A stretch of DNA of 64,000 nt from Pseudomonas sp. KUIN-1 (GCF_009176725.1 NZ_AP020337.1:1240001-1304000), one strand, 5' to 3'; counted from the first letter of the stretch, positions 28,063 to 37,155 are shown. A program made the numbers and translations. The notes: generated from the letters alone by a model not told the origin.

Positions 28063-28470
28063 CTGCAGGCACCTATCGTTCCTCACGGCCCAGTGGAATG
28101 CCCTTCGTGACGCTCTGCGTCATGGATTTATGCCATGCCGCCTATTCAGGCGAGGACGCAGAGCGTCCAGAACGGCATACCCACGCGGAGCATGGGCACG
28201 ATGGTGTTTTCCGATGCCTGATTCCTCCCGTGACTGCCCGTTGGTGTCCTTGCGCACACCTATCGTTCCTCACGCTCCAGCGTGGGAATGCCCTTCGTGA
28301 CGCTCCGCGTCATGGATTTATGCCATGTCGCCTATTCAGGCGAGGACGCAGAGCGTCCAGAACGGCATACCCACGCGGAGCATGGGCACGATGGTGTTTT
28401 CCGACGCCTCATTCCGCCCGCTACTGTGCGCTGGTGTTTTTGCGCACGCCTATCGTTCCTCACGCTCCAG
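28063..28470. repeat. tandem composite palindromic repeats, block 2 (left part)
   Basis: Two units of about 190 bases and the first 20 bases of a third, of the same family as block 1 but a different subtype: CCCTTCGTGACGCTCCGCGT, ATGGATTTATGCCATG, GCCTATTCAGGC, GGACGCAGAGCGTCC, ACCCACGCGGAGCATGGGCA, then a spacer (GATGGTGTTTTCCGATGCCT) that block 1 lacks. Frames through it give DUF1534-like peptides (ERPERHTHAEHGHD) and are accidental. The third unit is split by IS copy 2. Confidence 0.85.
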
Positions 28471-28522
28471 TGGACTGCCCCCAAGAAGTTGGACACCAAT
28501 CCGACCTAATGGGGGTGTTCAA

Positions 28523-29038
28523 ATGGCCAAGTATTCAGAGCAATTCAAACTCACCGTCGTCAAAGCGTACCTTGAAGGCAACATCGGCTTTCGTAAGGTG
28601 GCCAGTCAGTTCTCGATCGATTTCAGCCTGCTTCGACGCTGGGTCGCCAATTACAAGAGCCATGGGCACACAGGCCATCGCAAGCCTGGTCTTCGGTACA
28701 GTAAAGCCTTCAAACGCTCAGTGCTTGAGCACAAGCGCGAGCACGGGCTGTCGCTTCGCCAGACCGCAGCGCATTTTGGTATTGGTGATCCTGGCCAAAT
28801 AGTCATTTGGGAACAGCAGCATTACAGTGACGGTCTAGCCCCGCGTGTTCCCACAAGAAGAAAGCCTGCTGCCATGCCCAAGAAGCCTTATCCCACCGAA
28901 CCCGTAACCGCTGACGATACGCACAAGACACGCGACCAGTTAATGGCCGAGCTTGAATACCTGCGCATGGAGAACGCTTACCTAAAAAAGTTGGAAGAGT
29001 TGAAGGAGCAGCAACGACGGCAAAAGAAAAAGCCCTGA
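28523..29038 (+). CDS. IS3-family OrfA, copy 2
   Basis: 171 residues, identical in build to copy 1: two helix-turn-helix parts and a leucine-rich coiled coil. Residue 11 is Thr (KLTVVK). The ATG at 28523 is the element's own start; the frame reading in from 28325 crosses the repeat and is not used. It ends AAG-AAA-AAG-CCC-TGA, where the AAAAAG run (29027-29032) is a plausible -1 slippage site. Confidence 0.92.
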   Translation: MAKYSEQFKLTVVKAYLEGNIGFRKVASQFSIDFSLLRRWVANYKSHGHTGHRKPGLRYSKAFKRSVLEHKREHGLSLRQTAAHFGIGDPGQIVIWEQQHYSDGLAPRVPTRRKPAAMPKKPYPTEPVTADDTHKTRDQLMAELEYLRMENAYLKKLEELKEQQRRQKKKP

Positions 29039-29067
29039 TCGTCAAACAACTGAGGAACCGGTTTCCG

Positions 29068-29874
29068 ATGTGCGCCCTTCTGACGCTGGCGGGCTTGGCG
29101 CGCAGCACGTTTTACTATCAGGCTCAGGTGCAATCCAGACCCGATCCAGATGCAGCTCTGAAGCAGGAGATAGAGCGTGTTTATCACGAGGAGAGAGGTC
29201 TTTATGGGGCTCGGCGTATCACGGCGGTCATTCGCAACTCAGGCACGTTGGTCAACAAGAAGGTTGTGGAGCGATTGATGGCTGAACTGGGCCTCAGATC
29301 AGTTGTGCGACCCAAGAAGTACCGCTCCTATAAGGGCACCGTCGGGAAAATTGCGCCGAATTTGCTGGAGCGCAAGTTCACGGCGCAACGCCCGAACCAG
29401 AAATGGGTGACCGATGTGACCGAGTTTAAAGTGGCCAATCGAAAGCTGTACCTCTCGCCCGTGATGGACCTGTACAACGGTGAGATCGTGGCGTACGAAG
29501 TGTCTACCAGGCCGTGCTTCGAGCTGGTCACCAATATGCTGGACAAGGCTCTCCAGCAGTTGCAGGACGAGCCGAAGCTTGTGATGCACTCGGATCAGGG
29601 CTGGCAGTATCAACACGCGCAGTACCGTCAAAAGCTGGCGGTAAAGGGCGTGAAGCAAAGCATGTCGCGTAAGGGAAATTGCCTGGACAATGCCGCAATG
29701 GAAAGCTTCTTTGGTACGCTGAAGTCCGAGTTTTTCTATTTGAAACGATTTGAAAGCATAGAAGAGCTGAAGGCAGGTCTGGATGAGTACATCCGCTACT
29801 ACAACCATGACCGCATCAAGCTGAAGCTAAACGGCTTGAGCCCCGTAAAATACAGGGCTCAGGCGGCGAGCTAA
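29068..29874 (+). CDS. IS3-family transposase OrfB, copy 2
   Basis: 268-residue DDE integrase-core transposase like copy 1, with His in YYNHD near the C-terminus where copy 1 has Asn. The frame is open back to the AAAAAG run in orfA without a stop, which supports a fused OrfAB product by -1 frameshift. All catalytic segments (WVTDVTEF, MHSDQGWQY, MESFFGTLKSE) are intact, so the copy looks functional. Confidence 0.92.
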   Translation: MCALLTLAGLARSTFYYQAQVQSRPDPDAALKQEIERVYHEERGLYGARRITAVIRNSGTLVNKKVVERLMAELGLRSVVRPKKYRSYKGTVGKIAPNLLERKFTAQRPNQKWVTDVTEFKVANRKLYLSPVMDLYNGEIVAYEVSTRPCFELVTNMLDKALQQLQDEPKLVMHSDQGWQYQHAQYRQKLAVKGVKQSMSRKGNCLDNAAMESFFGTLKSEFFYLKRFESIEELKAGLDEYIRYYNHDRIKLKLNGLSPVKYRAQAAS

Positions 29875-29902
29875 AACTGTCCAACTTTCGGGGGGCAGTC
29901 CA

Positions 29903-30065
29903 CAGCGTGGGAATGCCCTTCGTGACGCTCCGCGTCATGGATTTATGCCATGTCGCCTATTCAGGCGAGGACGCAGAGCGTCCAGAACGGCATACCCACG
30001 CGGAGCATGGGCACGATGGTGTTTTCCGATGCCTGATTCCTCCCGCTACTGCCCGCTGGTGTTCT
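29903..30065. repeat. tandem palindromic repeats, block 2 (right part)
   Basis: The remainder of the third unit after the IS: CAGCGTGGGAATGCCCTTCG, GTGACGCTCCGCGTCATGG, GGACGCAGAGCGTCC, CCCACGCGGAGCATGGGCAC and the GATGGTGTTTTCCGATGCCT spacer. It is of the block 2 subtype, as is the left flank of the IS. Confidence 0.8.
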
Positions 30066-30086
30066 CCAGGCCTCGGCTGCGCTGGC

Positions 30087-30443
30087 TTACTCCAGATGCT
30101 CCGGTTTAACCGGGTCGCCTGACTTGGCGTGGAGTTTGTCGCGAATGTCCGCGAACATTCGGTCATAGTCCTTGTGCTGGGCGATGGGCAGTGCGGCCGA
30201 GTTGGGCAAGCCGTGCCTTATCGCGATGCGACTCGCGTCATGGGCGAAGTTGAAGGCAAGGTCACGGGGCAACTGGAATTGCTCCTCGAACGGCTTGCCG
30301 TTGATTTCGCCCTGCATGGTGAAGTGCATGGACGTGCCTTGCTTGGGATCTTCCTCCACGTTGTAGCGCAAGTGGATGTCATAGCTGATATCCGACGGTT
30401 GAAGCGCCACGTGGGTGAGGTGCAGATGGCCTGGCTCGTACAT
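30087..30443 (-). CDS. DUF5064 family protein
   Basis: A 118-residue protein matching the pseudomonad DUF5064 family throughout: MYEPGHLHLTHVAL opening, a central HFTMQGEINGKPFEEQFQL, the RDLAFNFAHDASRIAIRHGL helix and a C-terminal DIRDKLHAKSGDPV. Mostly beta-rich, cytosolic, function unknown. It stands alone between the repeat block and the heme locus and shares the strand of the heme genes, with a 98-base gap to YbaN upstream of it. Confidence 0.82.
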   Translation of the reverse strand: MYEPGHLHLTHVALQPSDISYDIHLRYNVEEDPKQGTSMHFTMQGEINGKPFEEQFQLPRDLAFNFAHDASRIAIRHGLPNSAALPIAQHKDYDRMFADIRDKLHAKSGDPVKPEHLE

Positions 30444-30541
30444 GAAGTGACTCCATCAAGGGGTGAGTGTGCTCAGTCTGACACTGACCGAGACAGGACG
30501 GTTCAGCCTTGCGCAGGGTGCCACGCGCATCATGCCTGCGC

Positions 30542-30940
30542 TCAACGCTCTATCTTGTCCGGCTCCGGCCTCGACCAGATCCATAGATTGCCCAGCGCCA
30601 TCCCCGTGAGTGCCAGGTACAGCCACCAGGCATGGCCGATCAGGCTCAGCATCACCACGGCACAGACAAGCATGCTGATGGTAGCGCTGATCTTGGCCTT
30701 GCGCGCGACCAGTCGGCCGTTACGCCAGTTGTACAGTATCGGTCCGAACACCCGGTGATTTTCCAGCCAGGCGTTCAGTCGCGGCGAACTGCGTGTTGCC
30801 GCCCAGGCGGCCAGCAGAATGAACTCGGTGGTTGGCAGGCCGGGAACGAAGATCGCAACGATGCCTATGCCCAGCGCGGTGTAGGCGAGGATGCCGTATA
30901 AAAGGCGTGAAAGTCTTGAGCCGGGTGGTTTGTACGTCAT
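30542..30940 (-). CDS. YbaN family (DUF454) inner-membrane protein
   Basis: A 132-residue protein with three to four hydrophobic segments (LLYGILAYTALGIGIVAIFV; ISMLVCAVVMLSLIGHAWWL) and the family signature VPGLPTTEFILLAAWAATRSSPRL. Function is not established. It directly follows the heme oxygenase gene on the same strand (56 bases), a pairing known in other bacteria with heme uptake genes, so it may belong to the heme regulon. The ATG at 30940 is chosen because the longer frame overlaps hemO. Confidence 0.87.
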   Translation of the reverse strand: MTYKPPGSRLSRLLYGILAYTALGIGIVAIFVPGLPTTEFILLAAWAATRSSPRLNAWLENHRVFGPILYNWRNGRLVARKAKISATISMLVCAVVMLSLIGHAWWLYLALTGMALGNLWIWSRPEPDKIER

Positions 30941-30996
30941 GGTCTCTACAGGCAGGTTCGGGGAGCCCGGCCAGCTTAACAGCACCGGGCGCTTTT

Positions 30997-31611
30997 TCAT
31001 GCCTGTGCCATGTCTGTAACGGGAGCATCGGCGTAGGCGCACTGCAGCAACACGTTGAAACGCTCGAATGCGGCGATGGCGCCGCGATCGAGTTCTGCTT
31101 CCTGTTCGGCAGTCAGTGGCAGTTCATCAAGCGTTCGGACAAAGGCTTTCCAGCCTGCAGCCCGGCCTCCGGCAGGCTCGCCCAGGTGCCGCGCGCCGAA
31201 GCTGTCGCTCAGGTTCAGGGCCTGGGCACGTTTGATCAGGAATGCTGCACCAAGCTTGGAGCCCTCGGAGACGAACAGCCAGCCGAGCGCTTCAGCGCTG
31301 CTCGGCTTTTGTACCGCGCCCGCCACCGGCAGGGGAAGGTCCATGTTCAGGTCGGCAAGGTCTGCTCTGGCCTGTTCGGCCCGGCAGCGGGCCGGCAGGT
31401 CGCTGATGATCGTTTGAAGTGTGGGGTCGCTGTACAGGGGTTGCAGCTCTTTCTGGAACAGGTACTGGGCAACCACGAAGCGCGAATAGCTGGCCAGGGT
31501 GTCAAACGGCGCATGTGCCTTGACCGCCTTGTCGAGCTGTTCATGCAGCGCGTGGGTGATCTGGCTCAGGCGTTGCGAACGCAGGGTCGGTCGGTTCTGA
31601 TCAAGGGGCAT
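30997..31611 (-). CDS. hemO: biliverdin-producing heme oxygenase
   Basis: A 204-residue soluble heme oxygenase of the PigA/HemO type. It opens the heme ring with O2 and electrons to give biliverdin, CO and free iron. The proximal heme ligand is most likely the His in ITHALHEQLD (residue 23; residue 20 is the other candidate), and the distal glycine-rich helix is LGWLFVSEGSKLGAAFLIKR. Length agrees with P. aeruginosa PigA (198). It lies downstream of the TonB-dependent receptor gene, so imported heme would be degraded here for iron. A terminator stands between the two genes, so hemO may also have its own promoter. Confidence 0.9.
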   Translation of the reverse strand: MPLDQNRPTLRSQRLSQITHALHEQLDKAVKAHAPFDTLASYSRFVVAQYLFQKELQPLYSDPTLQTIISDLPARCRAEQARADLADLNMDLPLPVAGAVQKPSSAEALGWLFVSEGSKLGAAFLIKRAQALNLSDSFGARHLGEPAGGRAAGWKAFVRTLDELPLTAEQEAELDRGAIAAFERFNVLLQCAYADAPVTDMAQA

Positions 31612-31672
31612 CGTAGTCTTCCTTGCTGAAAAAAGGCTTGTTGAATAGACGAACAGTCAGGCCCGAAAGCGT

Positions 31673-31711
31673 AAAAAAAGCCTGCCGCTCGATCATCCAG
31701 CGGCGGGCTTT
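31673..31711 (-). terminator. terminator after the heme receptor gene
   Basis: On the minus strand AAAGCCCGCCGCT and AGCGGCAGGCTTT pair with one mismatch around a 9-base loop, followed by a T-run. It lies 15 bases after the receptor stop codon. Confidence 0.85.
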
Positions 31712-31726
31712 CAGAGACGTTCGGGC

Positions 31727-34306
31727 TCAGATGTCCCACACCACGTTGACGCTGAAATTGCGTCCCGGCTGGGTCAGGCGATCGAGGTTGGCGGGTGCGG
31801 TTACGCCGGCTTCTCCCACGCCGTCGTAGCCGCGCACATCGTCCCAGCGCCAGTATTTTTTATCGGTCAGGTTGTACAGGCCTGCGTTGACGGTCACGTC
31901 ATCACTGACCTTGTAGTAGCCGGTCAGGTCCAGAATGCCGAAGCCCGGTGTCCTGAACTGGCTGGAGGTGCCGTCCGGCGTGTGGAAGTTGCTGTCATCC
32001 ACGCGGTTCTTGCGCTTGACCAGAGTCCAGCTCAACAGACCGCCGTAGTGATCGCGGTCATAACCGAGCCCCATGACACCGGTCAGCGGGTTGACGCTGT
32101 TGAGCGGCTCGCCCGTGTCGTCGTTGCGGCCGTGCAGATAGGCGACCGAGGCCTGGCTGTAGAGACCGTTCGGCGCACCCAGGCTGTCGAGGTTCAGACG
32201 GCCTTTGAGTTCGGCGCCTTTGAGGGTGGCGTGGCGTATGTTGTTGGACTGGAAGGTGAGTTCGCTGTAGCCGGGAGTGATGGCGTCTTCGTTGATGAAG
32301 TCGCGGTACTTGTTGTAGAACACCGCGATGTCGAACGAGCCGGACTCGAAGCGACCGCGCAGCCCGGTTTCGTAACTTTTACTCGTTTCGGGCTTCAGGT
32401 TCGGATTGGGCTCGACCACGTACCCGGCGGTCGGGTTTGCGAAGCGTCCGTACAGTGACTTGGCTGAAGGCGTGCGGAAGCCCTCGGCATACTGGCCGTA
32501 CCACGTGTAGGCATCGCTGAGTGCGTACGTCACGCCCAGCTTGGGCGACAGGCGATGCCAGGTTCGCGTTTCATCGTTCGCCTGGTCTGGGTCGGTCAGG
32601 CTGACCGACCTGAGGAATTGCGAGGTGAATGTCGGATCAAGCCGGGTGTGGTCGTAACGCACGCCGGGCAGGAAGGTCCAGTCATTCCAGCTGATCTGAT
32701 CCTGCGCGAACAGCGCGTAGCTGGTGATGGTCGGGTCGGGGAAATCACTCGTTGCGGCCAGCCGGTCGCTCGGGCTGTCTGCACCGACAGCGCGGCAGGA
32801 GCCGAAGACTCGCGCACAAGTGCCGCTGCCGCTGCGCAATCCGGTCACTTTCTGGCGCTTGATCGTTGTCCCGTAGGTCAGCACGTGGTCGGTGCTGGCA
32901 ACGGAGAATGCCTTGTCCAGCTGGGCATCGAACACCCACTGCTTTTCCTGATACTGCGTGTCGCGTTCACGAATGACATCGCGGGAGAACGGAAAGTAAC
33001 GTTCCCGGGTGCTCTGATCGGTTTTCGCGATCTGGTAGTTCAGGCTCCACTTGACGTTGTCGACCAGCAGGCTGCCGAGTGCAAAGCTGTTTTCGATCCC
33101 GAAGCGTTCGCGGGTGATGGTGTCGTTACCCTCGCGCGACTGATACATCCCCAGGCCGCTGCCGTTGGTGAATGGACCGCCGACTGCGCTTTTCAGATTG
33201 CTGTCGCGGTCGTCCTTGTACTTTTCATAGGCCAGCGCCAGACGCGAACCGTCGCCGTAATTCCAGCCCAGTTTGCCCAGCACATTGGTACTGCGCGCAT
33301 CCTCAGGGTTGGCTTGCGCGCGGCTCAATCCGCTACCGCCGGTGCTGCCATAGGATTCGGTTTCATGGCCATTGCGCTGGCTGAGGTGCAGCAAGCCGTC
33401 GAACTCGCCCTGACGGCCTGCGACGGTGGCCGAGTTGAGCCAGCTTTCGTCTGCCGAGCTGTAGCCGGTTTTCAGCCGCGCGCCGACATTCCTGCCGGGC
33501 TTGATGATGTCGTCCGGGTCCAGTGTGTAATAGCTGACCACACCACCAATGGCGCTGCTGCCGTACAGGGCCGAGGCGGGACCGCGGAGGATTTCCACGC
33601 GTTTGACGATCTCCGGGTCCACATAGTTGCGGTGAGTCTGTGCATAGGGACCGGTGAAAAAGCTGTCGGGCACCTCGACGCCGTCGACCTGGGTCAGGAT
33701 CCGGTTGCCGTCGATGCCGCGAATGTTATAGCCGGTCGTGCCCGCACGCTGGCCTGCGCCACCCACCGAGACCCCCGGCTCGTAACGCACCAGGTCGCGG
33801 AGCGTGTTGACGTTGTCGCGGTCCAGTTCCTCACGGGAATGTACGCTGACAGTGCTCGGCACCGTGGCGACATCCTGGGCCTGGCGTGTGGCGCTGACAG
33901 TGATCTGATCCAGCGCCATGACGCCAGCGGTGGGCGCGCGTTTTTCCAGCACGATGCTGTTGTTGCCCAGATTGCGGTAGCTCAGCGAGCTTCCGGAAAG
34001 CATGCTGTCCAGCGCCTGGGCAGCGCTCAGTTCCCCGCTGGCCCCAGGGGAGATGACGCTTTGGGCCAGGCCCGCCGACATGCCTGCCTGCCAGCCGGTC
34101 ACGCGGCTGAACTCGTTCAGCGCCGACACCAGGGGTTGCTGACTGATCGAGAAGGGGTAGGTGCCCGCCGGGCGTGTCGCATGAGTACTTTCACTGGCAG
34201 CACTGGCGTTTGTCAGCTGCAGACTGGCGCCCAGTACCGCAAGCGTAAGCAGAGAAAGCGTAAGCCTTGCGCGTTGTCGGGCGACAGGCGTGAACGTGGA
34301 TGACAT
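31727..34306 (-). CDS. TonB-dependent hemoglobin/heme-type receptor with STN signalling domain
   Basis: An 859-residue outer-membrane receptor. A signal peptide (about 1-36, LTLSLLTLAVLGASLQLTNA) is followed by an STN/secretin-like domain (about 45-110, PFSISQQPLVSALNEFSRVT), which contacts an anti-sigma factor; then a TonB box region, a plug (LRDLVRYEPGVSVGGAGQR; GNRILTQVDGVEVPDSFF) and a 22-strand barrel ending with Phe-rich FSVNVVWDI. Segments EGFRTP and NPNLKPETS match the FRAP/NPDL pattern of heme receptors, although no His lies between them. With the FecR/ECF pair and heme oxygenase alongside, it resembles HasR; no hasA hemophore gene is present. Confidence 0.87.
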   Translation of the reverse strand: MSSTFTPVARQRARLTLSLLTLAVLGASLQLTNASAASESTHATRPAGTYPFSISQQPLVSALNEFSRVTGWQAGMSAGLAQSVISPGASGELSAAQALDSMLSGSSLSYRNLGNNSIVLEKRAPTAGVMALDQITVSATRQAQDVATVPSTVSVHSREELDRDNVNTLRDLVRYEPGVSVGGAGQRAGTTGYNIRGIDGNRILTQVDGVEVPDSFFTGPYAQTHRNYVDPEIVKRVEILRGPASALYGSSAIGGVVSYYTLDPDDIIKPGRNVGARLKTGYSSADESWLNSATVAGRQGEFDGLLHLSQRNGHETESYGSTGGSGLSRAQANPEDARSTNVLGKLGWNYGDGSRLALAYEKYKDDRDSNLKSAVGGPFTNGSGLGMYQSREGNDTITRERFGIENSFALGSLLVDNVKWSLNYQIAKTDQSTRERYFPFSRDVIRERDTQYQEKQWVFDAQLDKAFSVASTDHVLTYGTTIKRQKVTGLRSGSGTCARVFGSCRAVGADSPSDRLAATSDFPDPTITSYALFAQDQISWNDWTFLPGVRYDHTRLDPTFTSQFLRSVSLTDPDQANDETRTWHRLSPKLGVTYALSDAYTWYGQYAEGFRTPSAKSLYGRFANPTAGYVVEPNPNLKPETSKSYETGLRGRFESGSFDIAVFYNKYRDFINEDAITPGYSELTFQSNNIRHATLKGAELKGRLNLDSLGAPNGLYSQASVAYLHGRNDDTGEPLNSVNPLTGVMGLGYDRDHYGGLLSWTLVKRKNRVDDSNFHTPDGTSSQFRTPGFGILDLTGYYKVSDDVTVNAGLYNLTDKKYWRWDDVRGYDGVGEAGVTAPANLDRLTQPGRNFSVNVVWDI

Positions 34307-34355
34307 CGGTAGCGCTCCCTGGGGTGTTGCTCGTCATAGTGTTTACAAGCTGTTT

Positions 34356-34374
34356 CACAATGAGAATCAGTTGC
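34356..34374 (-). promoter_or_regulatory. Fur-box-like site upstream of the heme receptor
   Basis: CACAATGAGAATCAGTTGC matches 13 of 19 positions of the Fur consensus GATAATGATAATCATTATC. It lies 50 bases upstream of the receptor start, in the receptor promoter region. Confidence 0.5.
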
Positions 34375-34427
34375 ATTGGCTATGACTAGACGAACGGCCA
34401 GTCGCTATCGAGTAAAAAAACTTTTCT

Positions 34428-35393
34428 TCAGTTGAGAATCACCAGCGCGGGCATTTCGTGAATGCTTGCCGACGTGATCTGCGCCAGCGAACGCACCACG
34501 TCGAGCGGGTTGTCCAGGCGATAATTGCCGGTTACGGCAACACGGTCCAGTTGCGCATTGGTGCTGACGATCCAGCCTGGGTAGTAACGGCGCAGCTCAG
34601 CCAGTACGTCGCCCAGCGGGGAGTTGTCGAATATCAGTCGGCCCTGCACCCAGGCCAGGTCCCGGGCCGGGTCAAGCTTTTCACGCTGCCCAAACCCGTC
34701 AGGCCCCACGCGAACGCTGTCTCCAGCGCCCAGACTGAGGCTGGAGTCGCCATGGCTGGCGTGCACGTCGACAGCGCCGCGTTGCACGTGTACCTGCGCG
34801 ACGCCGTTCAGGTAGCGCACCGAAAACGCGGTGCTGTTGGCGCTCATGCGCACCGGGCCTGCTTCGATTTCCAAGGGCAGCCCGGGCCTGGGCGTGACAT
34901 CGAAGAAGGCTTCACCCTGGTACAAGCGGGCAGAGCGCTGTTTTTCTCCGACCTGACTGGAGAAAGCCGAATCAGTATTGAGCAGCACCTTCGAGCCGTC
35001 CGCCAGTTCCAGGCGCTGGCGTTCACCGACGACCGTCAGATGATCGGCCTGGAGGCGCAAGGGCAGATTGCTGAAGCTGAACAACCCCAACAGCAGCACC
35101 GCAGCAGTGGCCAGAGGTTTCCAGTGGGAACGGGCACGCTGCCATGCCGAGCGCTTGCGCGGTGGTGCGATATTTTCGGCTGCGTACCGAACCGGCTGCG
35201 AGCTCCAGAGCGTCCGGGCCTTCTCGAATGCGCGAGCGTGGTCGGGATCGGCATTCAGCCATTCCTGAAAACGCGCCTGATGCGCATCGTCTGCGCCTTC
35301 CAGCTCGATCAGCCAGGTCAGGGCCTGATCCATTGCAGCGTTGCTCAACACGTCCTGCGCGATCGCGTGCGGACGTTCTGTTTTCGGGGCCAC
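34428..35393 (-). CDS. FecR family anti-sigma factor/regulator
   Basis: A 321-residue inner-membrane regulator. The N-terminal cytosolic part (DQALTWLIELEGADDAHQAR; FQEWLNADPDHARAFEKART) is the sigma-binding FecR_N/DUF4880 domain with the conserved Trp residues. One transmembrane helix follows near residues 83-105 (WKPLATAAVLLLGLFSFSNL). The periplasmic FecR domain (LELADGSKVLLNTDSAFSSQ; GEAFFDVTP) and a DUF4974/STN-like tail end the protein. It would sense the loaded receptor through its STN domain and control the ECF sigma factor. GTG 35393 with GAGGA in front is preferred to TTG 35408. Confidence 0.88.
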   Translation of the reverse strand: MAPKTERPHAIAQDVLSNAAMDQALTWLIELEGADDAHQARFQEWLNADPDHARAFEKARTLWSSQPVRYAAENIAPPRKRSAWQRARSHWKPLATAAVLLLGLFSFSNLPLRLQADHLTVVGERQRLELADGSKVLLNTDSAFSSQVGEKQRSARLYQGEAFFDVTPRPGLPLEIEAGPVRMSANSTAFSVRYLNGVAQVHVQRGAVDVHASHGDSSLSLGAGDSVRVGPDGFGQREKLDPARDLAWVQGRLIFDNSPLGDVLAELRRYYPGWIVSTNAQLDRVAVTGNYRLDNPLDVVRSLAQITSASIHEMPALVILN

Positions 35394-35452
35394 GGTGTTC
35401 CTCGGCAATCCTGAAACTGTATCGATATGAGTGTGGCAGCGTGCGGCAGGGT

Positions 35453-35971
35453 TCAGGGTGGGTCAAGCCTGGAAAGGACGCCTATGCAGATCGCCATGAT
35501 CAGTTTCAATTCTTTTTGTACGGTACTGGCAGAGACCTGCAACTGCTCGGCAATTTCCAGATAGCTGCGGCCATCGAGGCGGCTGAGGGTAAAGATTTTC
35601 TGCTGGCGCGGGCTCAGCGTGCTCAGACTGGCGCTCAGGTTCTCCAGCAGGCGCTTGGCGTGTGCAGCATCTTCGGGCGAGCCCAGCTGGGCCACGACAT
35701 TTTCGAGCCGTGCAGGCGACACGTCTTCGAGCATGGTCCGGCCGTGGATGCGCCGCGCACGCAAATGATCCAGCGCCAGGTTGCGAGCGGTCTGGAAAAC
35801 GAAGGGTTCAAGATGAGCGACCGGGTGTTCGGTCAATGCACGGCTGACGCGCAGCCAGGTTTCCTGAAGCAGGTCTTCAGCAGCGCTTTGATTGCCAACC
35901 ATGCGTTGCAGAGTACGTAACAGGACCGGGCGCTGGGCCAGAAACACGTTGTTGAAGTCTGAGTGCGACAC
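35453..35971 (-). CDS. ECF sigma factor (FecI-like, iron starvation type)
   Basis: An RNA polymerase sigma factor with region 2 (LLRTLQRMVGNQSAAEDLLQ; ETWLRV; PFVFQTARNLALDHLRARR) and region 4 (LSTLSPRQQKIFTLSRLDGR; SYLEIAEQLQVSASTVQKEL). Paired with FecR and an STN-type receptor, it should drive the receptor gene when the substrate binds outside the cell. The frame is open to an ATG at 36016, but a Fur-like box overlaps that ATG, so the GTG at 35971 (172 residues) is taken as start. No strong ribosome site supports either. Confidence 0.88.
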   Translation of the reverse strand: MSHSDFNNVFLAQRPVLLRTLQRMVGNQSAAEDLLQETWLRVSRALTEHPVAHLEPFVFQTARNLALDHLRARRIHGRTMLEDVSPARLENVVAQLGSPEDAAHAKRLLENLSASLSTLSPRQQKIFTLSRLDGRSYLEIAEQLQVSASTVQKELKLIMAICIGVLSRLDPP

Positions 35972-35995
35972 GAAGGAGCCCGACCGGAGATTCGA

Positions 35996-36014
35996 GCAAA
36001 TGATAATGCTTCTC
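35996..36014 (-). promoter_or_regulatory. Fur-box-like site upstream of the ECF sigma gene
   Basis: On the minus strand GAGAAGCATTATCATTTGC matches 13 of 19 positions of the Fur consensus, including ATCATT. It would repress the sigma/anti-sigma pair when iron is plentiful. Confidence 0.6.
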
Positions 36015-36153
36015 ATCTTCTGGGCGGGTCAAGCCTGGATCTGTAAATATTTGTCCGCCAGAGGCGCGCTCAAGACCGCGCGAGGACGCCCGAAGCCGCA
36101 TGCCCACGCAGTGCATGGGCATGAGAGCAGGCGCTTGTCTGGACGTCTGTCCT

Positions 36154-37155
36154 TTACTGCGCGTTATGCAGTGCCAGGCAGTTGTCGAGCATGCGATTGG
36201 AAAACGCCCATTCGTTGTCGTACCACGACAGTACCTTGAGCAGCTTGCCGCTGACCTTGGTGTGGTTGGCGTCGAAGATCGACGACAGCGGGTTGTGGTT
36301 GAAGTCGTGGGAGACCAGCGGCAGCGTGTTGTAGCCGAGCACTTTGGAGTGCTGACTGGCTTCTTTCATCAGCGCGTTGACTTCATCGGCGGTGGTTTCG
36401 CGCTTCAGGGTCACGGTCAGGTCGACCAGCGAAACGTTGATGACCGGTACGCGTACCGCCATGCCGGTGAGTTTGCCTGCCAGTTCCGGCAGCACCAGAC
36501 CTACCGCTTCGGCAGCGCCGGTCTTGCTCGGGATCATCGACTGCGTGGCCGAGCGGGCGCGGTACGGGTCGGTGTGATAGACATCGATCAGGTTCTGGTC
36601 GTTGGTGTAGGCATGAATGGTGGTCATCAGACCGTTTTCGATACCCAACTCGCGATGCAGCACTTGAGCGACCGGTGCCAGGCAGTTGGTGGTGCACGAG
36701 GCGCTGGAGATGATCTGGTGCGACTGGCGCAGCGTGTCGTGGTTGACACCATAGACGATGGTGGCATCGGCACCGCTGGCTGGCGCGGAGATAATCACCT
36801 TGCGGGCGCCGGCGGTGAGGTGCGCGGCAGCCTTGTCACGGCTGGTGAACAGACCGGTGCATTCGAACACCACGTCTATGTCCTGCGCTTTCCACGGCAG
36901 CTCGGCCGGATTGCGAATGGCACTGACCGAAATACGGTCACCATTGACGGTCAGGCTGTCCTTGTCGCACTCGACCGTGCCGCTGAAAGGGCCGTGTACG
37001 GTGTCGAAGCGCAGCAGGTGTGCGTTCATTTCGCTGTCGCCAAGATCGTTGATGGCGACGACCTGCAGGTCCTGGCGGTAGCCTTGGGTATACAGTGCGC
37101 GTAGGACGTTGCGGCCGATGCGGCCAAAACCGTTGATTGCGATACGAAGAGTCAT
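36154..37155 (-). CDS. gap: glyceraldehyde-3-phosphate dehydrogenase, type I
   Basis: A 333-residue NAD-dependent dehydrogenase that oxidises and phosphorylates glyceraldehyde-3-phosphate, here the triose produced by the Entner-Doudoroff route. Nucleotide-binding NGFGRIGR at 8-15; catalytic Cys154 in [12 protein letters not shown]; the C-terminal [14 protein letters not shown] is intact. It is divergent from edd, and two HexR-type palindromes lie between them. This is the glucose-linked gap copy of pseudomonads. Confidence 0.94.
   Translation of the reverse strand: MTLRIAINGFGRIGRNVLRALYTQGYRQDLQVVAINDLGDSEMNAHLLRFDTVHGPFSGTVECDKDSLTVNGDRISVSAIRNPAELPWKAQDIDVVFECTGLFTSRDKAAAHLTAGARKVIISAPASGADATIVYGVNHDTLRQSHQIISSASCTTNCLAPVAQVLHRELGIENGLMTTIHAYTNDQNLIDVYHTDPYRARSATQSMIPSKTGAAEAVGLVLPELAGKLTGMAVRVPVINVSLVDLTVTLKRETTADEVNALMKEASQHSKVLGYNTLPLVSHDFNHNPLSSIFDANHTKVSGKLLKVLSWYDNEWAFSNRMLDNCLALHNAQ

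Larger units (their letters stand above)
28471..29902 (+). mobile_element. IS3-family (IS150-group) insertion sequence, copy 2
   Basis: A 1432-base copy of the element at 4618-6049 in the opposite orientation. It has the same terminal inverted repeats (TGGACTGCCCCC...) and is flanked by CAG duplications at 28468-28470 and 29903-29905. The target is again GCTCCAG^CGTGGG within a palindromic repeat unit. The two copies are nearly identical, which points to recent transposition. Confidence 0.93.

Noticed and set aside
28029..28802. Long frame across repeat block 2 into the IS, giving DUF1534-like peptides
   Set aside because: It consists of repeat units read through in one frame, then the antisense or wrong frame of orfA. 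It has no ribosome site. Frames at 4132-4421, 6021-6203 and 29907-30122 are of the same kind.
32555..34303. A 582-codon plus-strand open frame opposite the heme receptor gene
   Set aside because: Mirror frame of a GC-rich gene; no domain, no start signal. Similar antisense frames at 12458-14032, 18609-19922, 22409-23878 and 24655-25851 were rejected for the same reason.
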